Origin: Ornithinibacillus caprae
GTDB lineage: Bacteria; Bacillota; Bacilli; Bacillales; Amphibacillaceae
Length of the DNA: 64,000 bases
Assembly (NCBI RefSeq): GCF_009728145.1
Contig: NZ_WOCA01000005.1
Span: forward strand, 124,001-188,000
Direction: 5' to 3'
Shown here: positions 28,513 to 37,155 of the stretch, piece after piece
How the letters are laid out: each line of letters begins with the position of its first letter
Position numbering within the stretch: the first letter of the stretch is position 1
Made by a program: the position numbers and the translations under genes
The notes under the pieces: generated by a model
Databases searched by the model: none
Told to the model about the DNA's origin: nothing
What the model saw: only the letters and a program-made list of their open reading frames with translations

Positions 28513-29523
28513 TTAGCTTCCCCATTTCACTACATTTGCTCCCCAGGCATAGCCAATACCTGCAGAGACTAATACAACTACATCCCCTCGCTTAAGCTTC
28601 CCTTGCTGTTCTGCTAGTTCTAAGGATAGAATTTGGTCAATCTGCCCAATATGCCCGTATTCTTCTAGATAAATAGATTTAGAAGCATCTACTCCCAATT
28701 TCTCCAATACATAATGATGTGCGGAACGCTTCATGTGCAGCATGGCAATATAATCAATATCTGTTTTGGTGTATCCACTTTTTTGCAAAGCCTGTTCTAT
28801 ACAAGTAATAAAGTTTTTCATTGACTTTTGTTCTAGACGTTCCTTCATTCCAGAAGGGTCCTGCACATCCAATTGATACATTCCAGCATCTAGGTTTTCT
28901 TTTGAAATTGGATTCTTGGTGCCACCAGTCGTTACGACAACATCTTCCGAAAAGGATCCATCTGTCATTAGATGGGATTCTAGTAATTGGTTTTCTGTAC
29001 GACCCTTCTGTAACAGAATTGCACCGCCCCCAGCGCCTAGATTATACATAAAGCGAGTACGTGGATTTTTATAATTGATAAAGTCGACATTTCGATAACC
29101 ACCTGCTAATAAAACCGTATTAATCGCAGGGTCTTGAAGCATCATATCCTTTGCAACCTTCATCGCCATAATCGTTGTCCCACAACGTAATGCTGTATCA
29201 AATGCCCAAGCATTCACTGCTCCAATATCGTGCTGCAGCTTAATTCCCGCTGTCCATAGTGGATATTCCTTATGTTCTTCACCAATGTACATCACGAGAT
29301 CTATTTCTTTCGGATCCATCCTGGCTTTCTTAATTGTTTCTTTCGCTGCTCTTGTACCCATTTCTACCGTATGGTCATTCTTGCCTGGTATAGGCTTTTC
29401 CTTTATTCCCATCTTTTTTTCGACGACATCCAAGGGAATTCCTGCTTGGGTAGCTATTTCCTTAGAAGTCATTCGCTGTTTAGGTAGATAGATTCCCGTA
29501 CTGACAATTCCTACTGTATTCAT
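28513..29523 (-). CDS. KAS III/thiolase-fold protein, copy 1
   Basis: A 336-residue FabH-like protein of the thiolase superfamily. The nucleophile is Cys114 in DTALRCGTT, and the catalytic His is probably His263 in MLHMKRSAHH. Where FabH has the catalytic Asn (YGNxSAA), this protein has His291 in EEYGHIGQID. The C-terminal GDVVVLVSAGIGYAWGA is the usual glycine-rich end. The fold carries out Claisen condensation or its reversal on CoA/ACP thioesters; the altered triad suggests a specialised reaction rather than fatty-acid initiation. The paralogue at 34250-35248 has the same substitution. Confidence 0.87.
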   Translation of the reverse strand: MNTVGIVSTGIYLPKQRMTSKEIATQAGIPLDVVEKKMGIKEKPIPGKNDHTVEMGTRAAKETIKKARMDPKEIDLVMYIGEEHKEYPLWTAGIKLQHDIGAVNAWAFDTALRCGTTIMAMKVAKDMMLQDPAINTVLLAGGYRNVDFINYKNPRTRFMYNLGAGGGAILLQKGRTENQLLESHLMTDGSFSEDVVVTTGGTKNPISKENLDAGMYQLDVQDPSGMKERLEQKSMKNFITCIEQALQKSGYTKTDIDYIAMLHMKRSAHHYVLEKLGVDASKSIYLEEYGHIGQIDQILSLELAEQQGKLKRGDVVVLVSAGIGYAWGANVVKWGS

Positions 29524-29535
29524 TTTTCCACCTCT

Positions 29536-30534
29536 TTAGCTTACCTTTGACTTGTTATCCTTTAGCCCTTTGGTAACCGTTCGTCCAAACAACTTAGCTT
29601 GAATGGTTCCGACAATACCTAGTGGGAAGAATATTACAACTAATATATATACCGTGCCGTATAAAATAATCCAACGTTCAAATATCCAATGAACATCCGA
29701 TAGTCCGGATAACCAATGATGAGCAAATTCAACTAAACCTGCACCTATTATCGGTCCAATTAATGTTCCAACTCCCCCAATAATCGTCATCAGCAATACA
29801 TCAATTGTCAGATCTGTTGCGAACACACTTGTATTTACAAAGCGAAGTGAAATGATATATAACACGCCTGCAAAGCTAGCAATTACACCAGAAACAACAC
29901 TGGCAATTACTTTATAATGTAATACTGTATATCCAAGTGATTCTGTCCGTTGTTCATTTTCTCGTATCGACATCAGTACTTTTCCAAATGGGGACTTAGT
30001 AAGACGTCTAAGCCCAAAGAATATAAAAATCAATGACACTAAACAAAGGAAGTATTGACTCTGTGAATCACGTATAAGTTCTGGAAGCCTAAAAGTAAAT
30101 CCATCATTTCCTCCTGACAAGGACCGCCACTTTTCTGCCGCCACCAAAAACAACCCTGCTAGCGCCAATGTCAGCATCGCATAAAAGTGACTCTTTAATC
30201 GCAGTGTTAATATTCCTACAATAAAGCTAACAATCGCAGCAATAACCAAAGCGAGCACAACACCTAAAAGTAATGCTGGAATCGTTGAATCAAAACGGTC
30301 CAATGAAATAGCAGTTGAATAAGCTCCAATGCCAAAAAACATGACGTGTCCAAACGAAATGATCCCTGTGAAGCCTAGTAATAAATCATAGCTCATAGCA
30401 AATATCCCAAAAATAAAGATCTGAATAAGAATAAATTGCATACTTCGTCCCGTAACAATAAACGGAACAATAAATAATAACAGAGCAATTGCTATATAGA
30501 TCCAAGTACTTCTCTCGATACTACGTAGATTCAT
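29536..30534 (-). CDS. Branched-chain-amino-acid-type ABC permease (LivM family)
   Basis: A 332-residue inner-membrane permease with about 9-10 hydrophobic segments. The family marker in the coupling region is FGKVLMSIRENEQRTESLGYTVLHYK (split by variation) near residue 185, followed by AGVLYIISLRFVNTS and the IGGVGTLIGPIIGAG stretch. With LivH, LivG, LivF and the binding protein it forms a complete importer. LivH/M-type systems also carry aromatic and short-chain acids, which suits the flanking CoA-ligase genes. It lies 7 bp after livH. Confidence 0.93.
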   Translation of the reverse strand: MNLRSIERSTWIYIAIALLLFIVPFIVTGRSMQFILIQIFIFGIFAMSYDLLLGFTGIISFGHVMFFGIGAYSTAISLDRFDSTIPALLLGVVLALVIAAIVSFIVGILTLRLKSHFYAMLTLALAGLFLVAAEKWRSLSGGNDGFTFRLPELIRDSQSQYFLCLVSLIFIFFGLRRLTKSPFGKVLMSIRENEQRTESLGYTVLHYKVIASVVSGVIASFAGVLYIISLRFVNTSVFATDLTIDVLLMTIIGGVGTLIGPIIGAGLVEFAHHWLSGLSDVHWIFERWIILYGTVYILVVIFFPLGIVGTIQAKLFGRTVTKGLKDNKSKVS

Positions 30535-30541
30535 AAGAAAC

Positions 30542-31402
30542 TCACCCCTTTACCCTAAACAATCCTTGTGGTCTAAATATAAGTACCGTTGCCATCAATA
30601 GCATATTTACAGCAAGCGAAAGTGCAGGAAAATAATATGCCATGAAAGCCTGAGCTAGCCCAACTAATAATGCTGCAAATAGTGATCCTGTAAAGCTCCC
30701 CATTCCACCGATAACAACCACAATAAAAGCTAAGATCGAAAACTCTAATCCCATTTCGGCATAAATTACTCCAGAGTAGGGCGCGTGAAGCATACCACTC
30801 AGAGCAGCCATTGCAGCACCTACCATGAAAACTAGCATAAATACAAATCGTATATTAATACCTAAAGATTGAATCATTTCTTTGTCTATAACACCTGCAC
30901 GAACGATTAAACCAATTCTTGTTCGTTTTAAGATAAAGAATATAAGGAAAAAAACAAGGAATCCTAGCACGATTATAAATAAACGATATTTTATGATAAC
31001 GATATCTCCAACCATAAAACTACCTTGTAACCACCCAGGAGGAAACACTGCTTTTTGATCTGGTCCAAATACAACTTTAATTAACTCCTGTAAAACGAGC
31101 ATAAATCCTAAGGTGATTAATATTTGTTGGATATGATTCCCATACACAGGTCTTACAATTAGTTTTTCCGTTATTAGACCAAGGAGTAAACCAGTTATGA
31201 TGGAAACCATAATTGCAAGCAAGAAACTGTCACTCATTTGGTAGAACCATACCCCTGTATAAGCTCCCCAGATGAATAATCCCCCATGAGCAAAGTTTAA
31301 TACATCCATTAAACCAAAAATCAGGGTTAAACCTGCTGCCAGAAGAAATATCAACATACCTGTAGCAAGCCCATTTATTAGCAAACTAAATACTAAGTCC
31401 AT
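30542..31402 (-). CDS. Branched-chain-amino-acid-type ABC permease (LivH family)
   Basis: A 286-residue permease of the LivH type with about eight membrane helices. N-terminal INGLATGMLIFLLAAGLTLIFG followed by MDVLNFAHGGLFIWGAY is the family hallmark; IRAGVIDKEMIQSLGIN and VVIGGMGSFTGSLFAALLVG are the later conserved stretches. It pairs with the LivM homologue immediately downstream. The GGAGG ribosome site lies just before the ATG at 31402. Confidence 0.93.
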   Translation of the reverse strand: MDLVFSLLINGLATGMLIFLLAAGLTLIFGLMDVLNFAHGGLFIWGAYTGVWFYQMSDSFLLAIMVSIITGLLLGLITEKLIVRPVYGNHIQQILITLGFMLVLQELIKVVFGPDQKAVFPPGWLQGSFMVGDIVIIKYRLFIIVLGFLVFFLIFFILKRTRIGLIVRAGVIDKEMIQSLGINIRFVFMLVFMVGAAMAALSGMLHAPYSGVIYAEMGLEFSILAFIVVVIGGMGSFTGSLFAALLVGLAQAFMAYYFPALSLAVNMLLMATVLIFRPQGLFRVKG

Positions 31403-31420
31403 TTCGGCATATCCTCCTTT

Positions 31421-32134
31421 CTACGAGATTCCTAAGTATTTCTTCATTAAAACCTTATCTTCTTTCAATTCTCCCATTTGTCCATCATGAACCGTTTGAC
31501 CGTCATCAATAATATAAAATTGATCCCCTATTCGACTTGCCATTAAGAAATTCTGTTCAACTAATAAAATCGTGGTCCTTTCTTTCATCTGTTGGATAGA
31601 TTCCATCACTTTTTCTACAATGATCGGAGCTAATCCCTTACTCGGTTCATCGATTAGTAATAATTCGTTTTCATTTACATATGCTCTAGCGATAGCGAGC
31701 ATTTGCTTTTGACCACCACTCAATTGTCCGCCAGGCTTATTCCAAAACTTTTTCAAATCCGGAAATAGCTCCAGTGCCCATTCCATTCGTTTTGTTGTTA
31801 CTTGATCTTCTTTCTTCATCGCTACTCTAATGTTTTCTCCAACAGTTAAATCTCCAAATATCCCTTGGTCCTCTGGTACATAGCCAATTCCACGATTAGC
31901 AATCATATGAGGCTTCAAGCTGCTAATCTCCTGTTCTTTAAAGGTAATCGAACCTTTGGATGCAGGGTTTAATCCCATAACCGTGCGTAATGTTGTTGTT
32001 TTACCAGCACCATTTCTCCCTAGTAAGACCGTGACTTCTCCTTTAGGGACTTCAAATGTAATGTCATACAAGATATGAAATTGTCCGATATATGCCTCTA
32101 CTTGTTGTAACTTAAGTAAGTTGCTTTTCATCAT
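31421..32134 (-). CDS. ABC transporter ATP-binding protein (LivF family)
   Basis: A 237-residue ABC ATPase. Walker A is GRNGAGKTT, the Q-loop region MGLNPASKG, signature LSGGQKQML, Walker B LLLIDEPSKGLAP and H-loop region ILLVEQNF, all typical of LivF. I choose the ATG at 32134, where GGGGGG precedes by 5 bp; the frame open to 32179 would start inside livG without a ribosome site. It overlaps the livG end by 23 bp, so the two are coupled. Confidence 0.93.
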   Translation of the reverse strand: MMKSNLLKLQQVEAYIGQFHILYDITFEVPKGEVTVLLGRNGAGKTTTLRTVMGLNPASKGSITFKEQEISSLKPHMIANRGIGYVPEDQGIFGDLTVGENIRVAMKKEDQVTTKRMEWALELFPDLKKFWNKPGGQLSGGQKQMLAIARAYVNENELLLIDEPSKGLAPIIVEKVMESIQQMKERTTILLVEQNFLMASRIGDQFYIIDDGQTVHDGQMGELKEDKVLMKKYLGIS

Positions 32135-32885
32135 ACATTCCCCCCAGATAAGCAGATTGAACCGTTTCATTTTGCACAATTTCTTCTGGTTTCCCTTTAG
32201 CTAGTAATTCTCCATGAAATAGTACAAGTACTTCATCTGACAAATCCATAATCATATCCATTTTGTGTTCAATAAGTACAATCGTACGATCATCTTCTTG
32301 CTTCAGTTGTTTAATGACATCAATAATTGCTGGCACTTCCTCTAATGACATTCCAGCAGTAGGCTCATCTAATAGTAATAATTCCGTTTCTAAAGCAAGT
32401 AACATGGCTATTTCTAATTTTCTTTTTTCTCCATGTGCTAGATTGACAGCTTTCGAATCTGCTTTTTCCAGTAAAAAGACTTTTTCTAAAATCTCATACG
32501 ACTTTTGTTCAAATTGTTTAAAGTGACGAAAATGCGCAATCATGTTGTAGCGCACCTTCTTCTGTGACTGGACAGCTAATCGAACATTCTCTAATACGGT
32601 TAAATTCGGGAATACATTTGTAATTTGAAAAGACCTTCCAATACCTAAACGCGTTCGTTCCGTGGTTGATAATTTCGTAATCTCTTCCTCTTTATAAAAT
32701 ATCGAGCCTTTTGTGGGTGATAACTGACCACTTAACAGATTAAAAAACGTTGTTTTTCCAGCTCCATTTGGACCAATAATAGAGGTGAACTTTTTACTTG
32801 GTATAGTTATCGATACCGAATCAACCGCAACATGCCCACCAAAGGAAATAGATAAATCTTCCGTCTGTATGATTGCCTCCATCAT
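32112..32885 (-). CDS. ABC transporter ATP-binding protein (LivG family)
   Basis: A 257-residue ABC ATPase. Walker A GPNGAGKTT (about residues 38-46), GIGRSFQITNVFPNLTVLENV (the LivG-specific F-Q-x-x-x-x-F-P-x-L-T stretch), a degenerate signature LAHGEKRKLEIA, Walker B LLLLDEPTAGM and VLIEHKMDMIM follow in order. The ATG at 32885 has GGAGG 3-6 bp upstream. It is separated from the binding-protein gene by 80 bp containing a hairpin. Confidence 0.93.
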   Translation of the reverse strand: MMEAIIQTEDLSISFGGHVAVDSVSITIPSKKFTSIIGPNGAGKTTFFNLLSGQLSPTKGSIFYKEEEITKLSTTERTRLGIGRSFQITNVFPNLTVLENVRLAVQSQKKVRYNMIAHFRHFKQFEQKSYEILEKVFLLEKADSKAVNLAHGEKRKLEIAMLLALETELLLLDEPTAGMSLEEVPAIIDVIKQLKQEDDRTIVLIEHKMDMIMDLSDEVLVLFHGELLAKGKPEEIVQNETVQSAYLGGMYDEKQLT

Positions 32886-32921
32886 TTTCCTCCTTCAATG
32901 CATTTCGTCCATTTGTGAACA

Positions 32922-32947
32922 AACCCTTACCAAAAAAGGTAAGGGTT
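32922..32947 (-). other. Intra-operon hairpin after the binding-protein gene
   Basis: A perfect 10-bp inverted repeat (AACCCTTACC, 6-nt loop, GGTAAGGGTT) lies 19 bp past the binding-protein stop and before livG. Only TTTGTT follows on the minus strand, so it is more likely a partial terminator or a 3' mRNA stabiliser giving excess binding protein, a common arrangement in ABC operons. Confidence 0.65.
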
Positions 32948-32965
32948 GTGTTCTTTAAAATTACC

Positions 32966-34168
32966 TTACTGATTCATAATTGGTGGTGCTGTTTCTTCAG
33001 CTGTCAGTACCCGTTTCAATACCGGAACAGGATAATCAAACTCATCACTTTCTTCTAATGTGACAGAATACATTTCCTGCAATGCCTGATGATCTTCTTC
33101 TCGGAAAGTCATCGTACCTTTTGGTGTATCAAAGCTCATTCCTTCCATTGCTTCAATCATGACATCACCAGTTGTATCTCCATCGGTTTTTTCTATTGCC
33201 GCAACAACTGCAAGAGCTGCACTCATCCCACCAGCGGTGAATAGATCTGGAACTTCTCCATCATGTTTCTTCTTATGCTCTTCGATTAGCCAATCATTCA
33301 CTTCATTATCAGGTAATGTGTGGTAATAAAGGGTAAAGCCTTCCATACCTACAAGCGGTGCCATCGATGGTAGTGTTGCAATATCTGCAACTCCTGTTGT
33401 TACCTTAATACCTTGTTCCTGTACTTTCATATCAACAATTTGATTCCAAGGTGTATTTGCTCCTGCCCAAACAACAAATAAATAATCTGGTTCTGCCTCA
33501 ATAATTTTTTGGATATTAGCAGTGAAGTCAGTAGCAGCTTGGTCTGCATACTCCTCATGAACTAAAACCGCACCTAAATCTTCTGCAGCTTCAATAAACG
33601 CCTTCGCACCATCATGCCCAAATGAGTAATCAGGTGCTAATGTTGCGATCTTAACCCCTTCTTTAGCAACTGCCGCTGCCGCCGCTGCTGCATCTTGTGA
33701 TGAATTTCTTGCTGTTCTAAAAACATAATCATTGTATTCTGATCCAGTGATACTATCTGCAGCTGCTGGCTCCACAATCATTACTTTTTCATATTCCTCA
33801 GCCAAAGGCGTAACAGCAAGTGTATCTCCCGAACTAGATGAACCTACAAGTATGTCTACTTCTTTATCCTCTAAAAGACTCAATGCCTTTTGGCGTGCTA
33901 CCGTAGGATCTGTTTCTGTATCCTCAAAGTAGTATTCAATTTTCTTACCAGCGACCTCCATCGTTCCGTCTGTTGCATACTCCATCCCTAGTTCAAATCC
34001 TCTTTGTGTCTGTAACCCATAGCTTTCTAGAGCACCAGTTTGTGATAATAAAACACCAACTTTTATGGAATCATCTGAATCACCTGATGCTCCCTCATCT
34101 CCACACGCAGCTAACAATCCAATACATAAAATAGCTACCATAAACATGAAAACACGATTTAGCTTCAT
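32966..34168 (-). CDS. Liv-type ABC substrate-binding lipoprotein
   Basis: A 400-residue type I periplasmic-binding-fold protein. The signal has lipobox LLAAC (Cys22) followed by a Gly/Ser/Asp linker, so it is anchored outside the membrane. The domain begins IKVGVLLSQTGALESYGLQTQRG (split), with VDILVGSSSSGDTLAVTPLAEEY and ATLAPDYSFGHDGAKAFIEAAE. This is the Peripla_BP_6 family of LivJ and amide/aromatic-acid binders; the ligand is unknown. It is the first gene of a nine-gene-strand operon and has its own candidate SARP-type promoter at 34211-34244. Confidence 0.92.
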   Translation of the reverse strand: MKLNRVFMFMVAILCIGLLAACGDEGASGDSDDSIKVGVLLSQTGALESYGLQTQRGFELGMEYATDGTMEVAGKKIEYYFEDTETDPTVARQKALSLLEDKEVDILVGSSSSGDTLAVTPLAEEYEKVMIVEPAAADSITGSEYNDYVFRTARNSSQDAAAAAAAVAKEGVKIATLAPDYSFGHDGAKAFIEAAEDLGAVLVHEEYADQAATDFTANIQKIIEAEPDYLFVVWAGANTPWNQIVDMKVQEQGIKVTTGVADIATLPSMAPLVGMEGFTLYYHTLPDNEVNDWLIEEHKKKHDGEVPDLFTAGGMSAALAVVAAIEKTDGDTTGDVMIEAMEGMSFDTPKGTMTFREEDHQALQEMYSVTLEESDEFDYPVPVLKRVLTAEETAPPIMNQ

Positions 34169-34210
34169 TAAACGCTTCCCCCTTAAATTGATAAAGATTT
34201 AATTGCTGTT

Positions 34211-34244
34211 AGCATAATGAATACTAGTTACAAGATAGTTACAA
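34211..34244 (-). promoter_or_regulatory. Putative SARP/BTAD-activated promoter of the liv operon
   Basis: On the minus strand two copies of TTGTAAC begin exactly 11 bp apart (34244 and 34233); 10 bp after the second comes TATGCT as -10 box (34216-34211). No -35 box is present. The layout matches 26682-26715 base for base in spacing. It sits in the gap between KAS-like copy 2 and the binding-protein gene. Confidence 0.65.
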
Positions 34245-34249
34245 ACCCT

Positions 34250-35248
34250 TTAACCAAACCACCGTATTGCAGTTGCAGCCCACGTATAACCAGTTCCTGC
34301 TGAAACGATAACAGCCACGTCTCCTTTTTGAAGTAAACCTCTTTCTTCAGCAAAATATAGTCCATAACATGGATCTAAGGCTGACATATGCCCATGATGT
34401 GTTAAATAAATAGCTTGATTTTCCTCAAGACCAACAGTATCTAAAATTTCTCTAAACATGGATTTTTTTGTGTGAAGTGGTAGAAGTACTTTCAATTCTG
34501 TGAGGGGCACACCACTTTTTTCTAATGATTGCTCGATGACTTTAACAAAGTTGGGGATTGATACAGGATCTAGGCGCTCTTTCATACTCTTTGGATCTGG
34601 TACATCAATATATTGCATGTTTTTTTCAACAACTTCTTTACTTACTGGATGTACAGAACCTCCACCTGGAGCAAGTACATCTTTACTAAACGAACCGTCC
34701 GTTATAATAGATGAAGAAAGAATTTCACTTTTGGTTGCATCTTTTGTAACTAATACAGCAGCTCCACCATCTGCAAAATTAAACATGAAACGTGAGCGTG
34801 GATTATCATGATTAATTATTTGCGACTCCTTTGAACCTCCGACTAATAAAATATTATTAAGATCCTTATCAGATGAAAGCATATCCTTTGCTACCTTTAC
34901 CGCTAAAGGAAAACAGGAGCTCACATTCATCATTTCAAACGAATAAGCATTTGTAGTTTTAAGCTCGTATTGAATTTTTGATGATGCTGTCCACACTTGA
35001 TAATCTTTATATGGACTACCAAAGTAAATTACAACATCTATTTGTTTCGGATCAACTTTTTCTAATATCTTTCTTCCCGCAGCAATAGCTAAATCTGAAG
35101 CATGCATCTCTTTATTCGTGATTCGCTTTTCCACTAACCCAAATTTTTCTTTAATGATTTGTTCTGGGATACCTGTTTTTTCAGCTAACTGTGCTGCTGT
35201 CTCTTTCTGTTCTGGTTCAAAAATACTCGTTAATTCTATTCCAATCAT
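34250..35248 (-). CDS. KAS III/thiolase-fold protein, copy 2
   Basis: A 332-residue paralogue of the protein at 28513-29523. Candidate nucleophile Cys112 is in NVSSCFPLA, His259 in LLPLHTKKSM, and His287 in HHGHMSALD stands where FabH has Asn. GDVAVIVSAGTGYTWAA is the C-terminal glycine-rich end. The two copies share RFMFN/RFMYN, ITDGSFS/MTDGSFS and D-P-x-x-MKERL motifs, so they form one subfamily and might work as a heterodimer. The start overlaps the MaoC stop by 4 bp. Confidence 0.87.
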   Translation of the reverse strand: MIGIELTSIFEPEQKETAAQLAEKTGIPEQIIKEKFGLVEKRITNKEMHASDLAIAAGRKILEKVDPKQIDVVIYFGSPYKDYQVWTASSKIQYELKTTNAYSFEMMNVSSCFPLAVKVAKDMLSSDKDLNNILLVGGSKESQIINHDNPRSRFMFNFADGGAAVLVTKDATKSEILSSSIITDGSFSKDVLAPGGGSVHPVSKEVVEKNMQYIDVPDPKSMKERLDPVSIPNFVKVIEQSLEKSGVPLTELKVLLPLHTKKSMFREILDTVGLEENQAIYLTHHGHMSALDPCYGLYFAEERGLLQKGDVAVIVSAGTGYTWAATAIRWFG

Positions 35249-35658
35249 CGTTCTGGATCCTCCTTAGGTAGTTTCATGACACCTTCTCCATCCAGAACAA
35301 TATCTCCATGTTGCTTGGCACAAGTAGTCTGTAAGGTTATTAATCTATTATTCTCGTTGATTTGCACCACCTCAGCATGAGCTGTAATCGTATCCCCAAT
35401 AAAAACCGGCTTTGTAAAATGTAGTGTTTGGGATATATAAACAGATCCTGGTCCTGGTAAAAGCATGCCTAGCAGTCTAGATAGAAAACTTGCGGTTAGT
35501 AAGCCATGACTTATGCGTTCTCCAAAAAATGTCTGTGTAGCATATTCCTTATCTACATGAATTGGATTATAATCACCACTTAACCCCGCAAACATTACGA
35601 AATCAGTTTCAGTTATTGTCCTTGAGAAGTGAGCAGATTGCCCAATTGTAAATTGCAT
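35245..35658 (-). CDS. MaoC-like (R)-specific enoyl-CoA hydratase
   Basis: A 137-residue hot-dog-fold protein. The hydratase-2 motif is in FAGLSGDYNPIHVDKEYA (Asp and His catalytic pair), followed by ERISHGLLTASFLSRLLGM. It resembles PhaJ, which hydrates trans-2-enoyl-CoA to (R)-3-hydroxyacyl-CoA. With the FabG-like reductase this gives an (R)-hydroxyacyl route. The ATG at 35658 lies 6 bp after the ligase stop, and the end overlaps the KAS-like gene. Confidence 0.92.
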   Translation of the reverse strand: MQFTIGQSAHFSRTITETDFVMFAGLSGDYNPIHVDKEYATQTFFGERISHGLLTASFLSRLLGMLLPGPGSVYISQTLHFTKPVFIGDTITAHAEVVQINENNRLITLQTTCAKQHGDIVLDGEGVMKLPKEDPER

Positions 35659-35664
35659 GTGACA

Positions 35665-37155
35665 TCACCTCGATTGTACGTAGTTAGTTAAGGCTTTCTT
35701 ATCAATTTTTCCAGTCGCATTCTTTGGTAAATCTTCTATTATCGTATATTTTTTCGGAACCTTATACTTTGCAAGCTTTGTACGACAAAATAGGTCCATC
35801 TCTTCTTCTGATAAGAATTGTTTTGGATTAAAAGAAATAAACGCTATTGGTACCTCTCCCCACTTTTTATCCTTCCTACCAATTACAGCTACCTCATTGA
35901 TTTCTGGTAGCTCCTTCAAAACTTGTTCCACTTCCAAAGGATAGATATTTTCCCCACCTGAAATAATCATGTCTTTCTTTCTTCCAGCAACATAGATAAA
36001 TCCTTCTTCATCCTGTCTCATTAGATCACCAGAATAAAACCATCCATCCCGAATAGCTTCCTTCGTCCTCTCTGGTAGCCCCCAATACTCCTTCATCACA
36101 TGCGGACCTTTAATTAGCAGCTCCCCAATTTCTCCTTTTTCGACTGGAATTCCATTCCCATCAACAAGGGATATATCACAAAACATCACCGGCTTACCGA
36201 TGGCTCCAATTTTTCGTTTATAATCTTCTTTTGTAAGCATAAAAATAGTTGGCGAAGTTTCCGTCATTCCCATACCTTGTCCTAATGGAAATCCCCGTTG
36301 AATATACGCTTTGATTAACTCCTCTGGACAAGGAGCACCACCACTATAAAACCATCTCACCGAACTAAAATTTGCAGTTTCGAATAAAGGATGTTTTCGG
36401 ATGGCATCGAGTATGGTTGGAACACCCATCACAATCGAAATCTTATGATCTTCGATAGTTTTGATTGCATGTTCTGGTTCAAACTTCCCTGGTATGACGA
36501 CTGTACCACCAGTAAGGATGGTCGGAAATGCAAACAATCCGATTCCACCAATATGAAATAATGGTAAAAGTACGATGACATTATCTTCTGATGTTATATC
36601 AATTGCATATTGATTGTTTAAGGCATTCCAAAACATATTAGCCTGTGTTAAGACCGCACCTTTTGGTCTTCCTGTTGTTCCCGATGTATAACAAATTACA
36701 AATGGATCATTCGTTACGTCGATAGCAACATCTGCTATTAAATTGTTCTGAGCAACTATTTCATCATCAAAAGAGTAAGCGTTTTCAAAATTAACATGAC
36801 TGCATAGTGTTTTAAATAATTCTTTCGTTTCATTCTCATAAAGTATAGTTAATGCACCACTGTCTTGAATCTGAAATGCAAGTTCTGGTGCAGTTAAACG
36901 AATGTTTAAAGGAACAGCAACCAATCCTAATTGAGCGATTGCAAAATATGTGATCAAATACTCCTCACGATTATGTGCAAGAATTGCTACACGATCACCT
37001 TTTTGCAGCTGGAATTGGTAATGCAGTAAAGCCTGCATCTCGTTTACTTTTTTTGAGAGCTCTTTATACGTATATTTATTATCTCTACTAAGTAAAGCAA
37101 CTCTATTTGGTGTAATAAAAGCACGTTTATGAACCCAATAGGAAATTGGCTCCAC
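35665..37155 (-). CDS. Acyl-CoA ligase (AMP-forming), copy 2
   Basis: A 496-residue adenylate-forming ligase. The AMP motif is VICYTSGTTGRPKGAVLTQAN, with GQGMGMTETSPTIF, the GWFYSGDLMRQDEEGFIYVAGRKKDM region and C-terminal LPKNATGKIDKKAL. It is clearly related to copy 1 (25134-26633) but in a different operon with TetR, MaoC and KAS-like copy 2, so two substrates or two stages of one pathway are possible. It starts directly after the TetR stop codon. Confidence 0.92.
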   Translation of the reverse strand: MEPISYWVHKRAFITPNRVALLSRDNKYTYKELSKKVNEMQALLHYQFQLQKGDRVAILAHNREEYLITYFAIAQLGLVAVPLNIRLTAPELAFQIQDSGALTILYENETKELFKTLCSHVNFENAYSFDDEIVAQNNLIADVAIDVTNDPFVICYTSGTTGRPKGAVLTQANMFWNALNNQYAIDITSEDNVIVLLPLFHIGGIGLFAFPTILTGGTVVIPGKFEPEHAIKTIEDHKISIVMGVPTILDAIRKHPLFETANFSSVRWFYSGGAPCPEELIKAYIQRGFPLGQGMGMTETSPTIFMLTKEDYKRKIGAIGKPVMFCDISLVDGNGIPVEKGEIGELLIKGPHVMKEYWGLPERTKEAIRDGWFYSGDLMRQDEEGFIYVAGRKKDMIISGGENIYPLEVEQVLKELPEINEVAVIGRKDKKWGEVPIAFISFNPKQFLSEEEMDLFCRTKLAKYKVPKKYTIIEDLPKNATGKIDKKALTNYVQSR

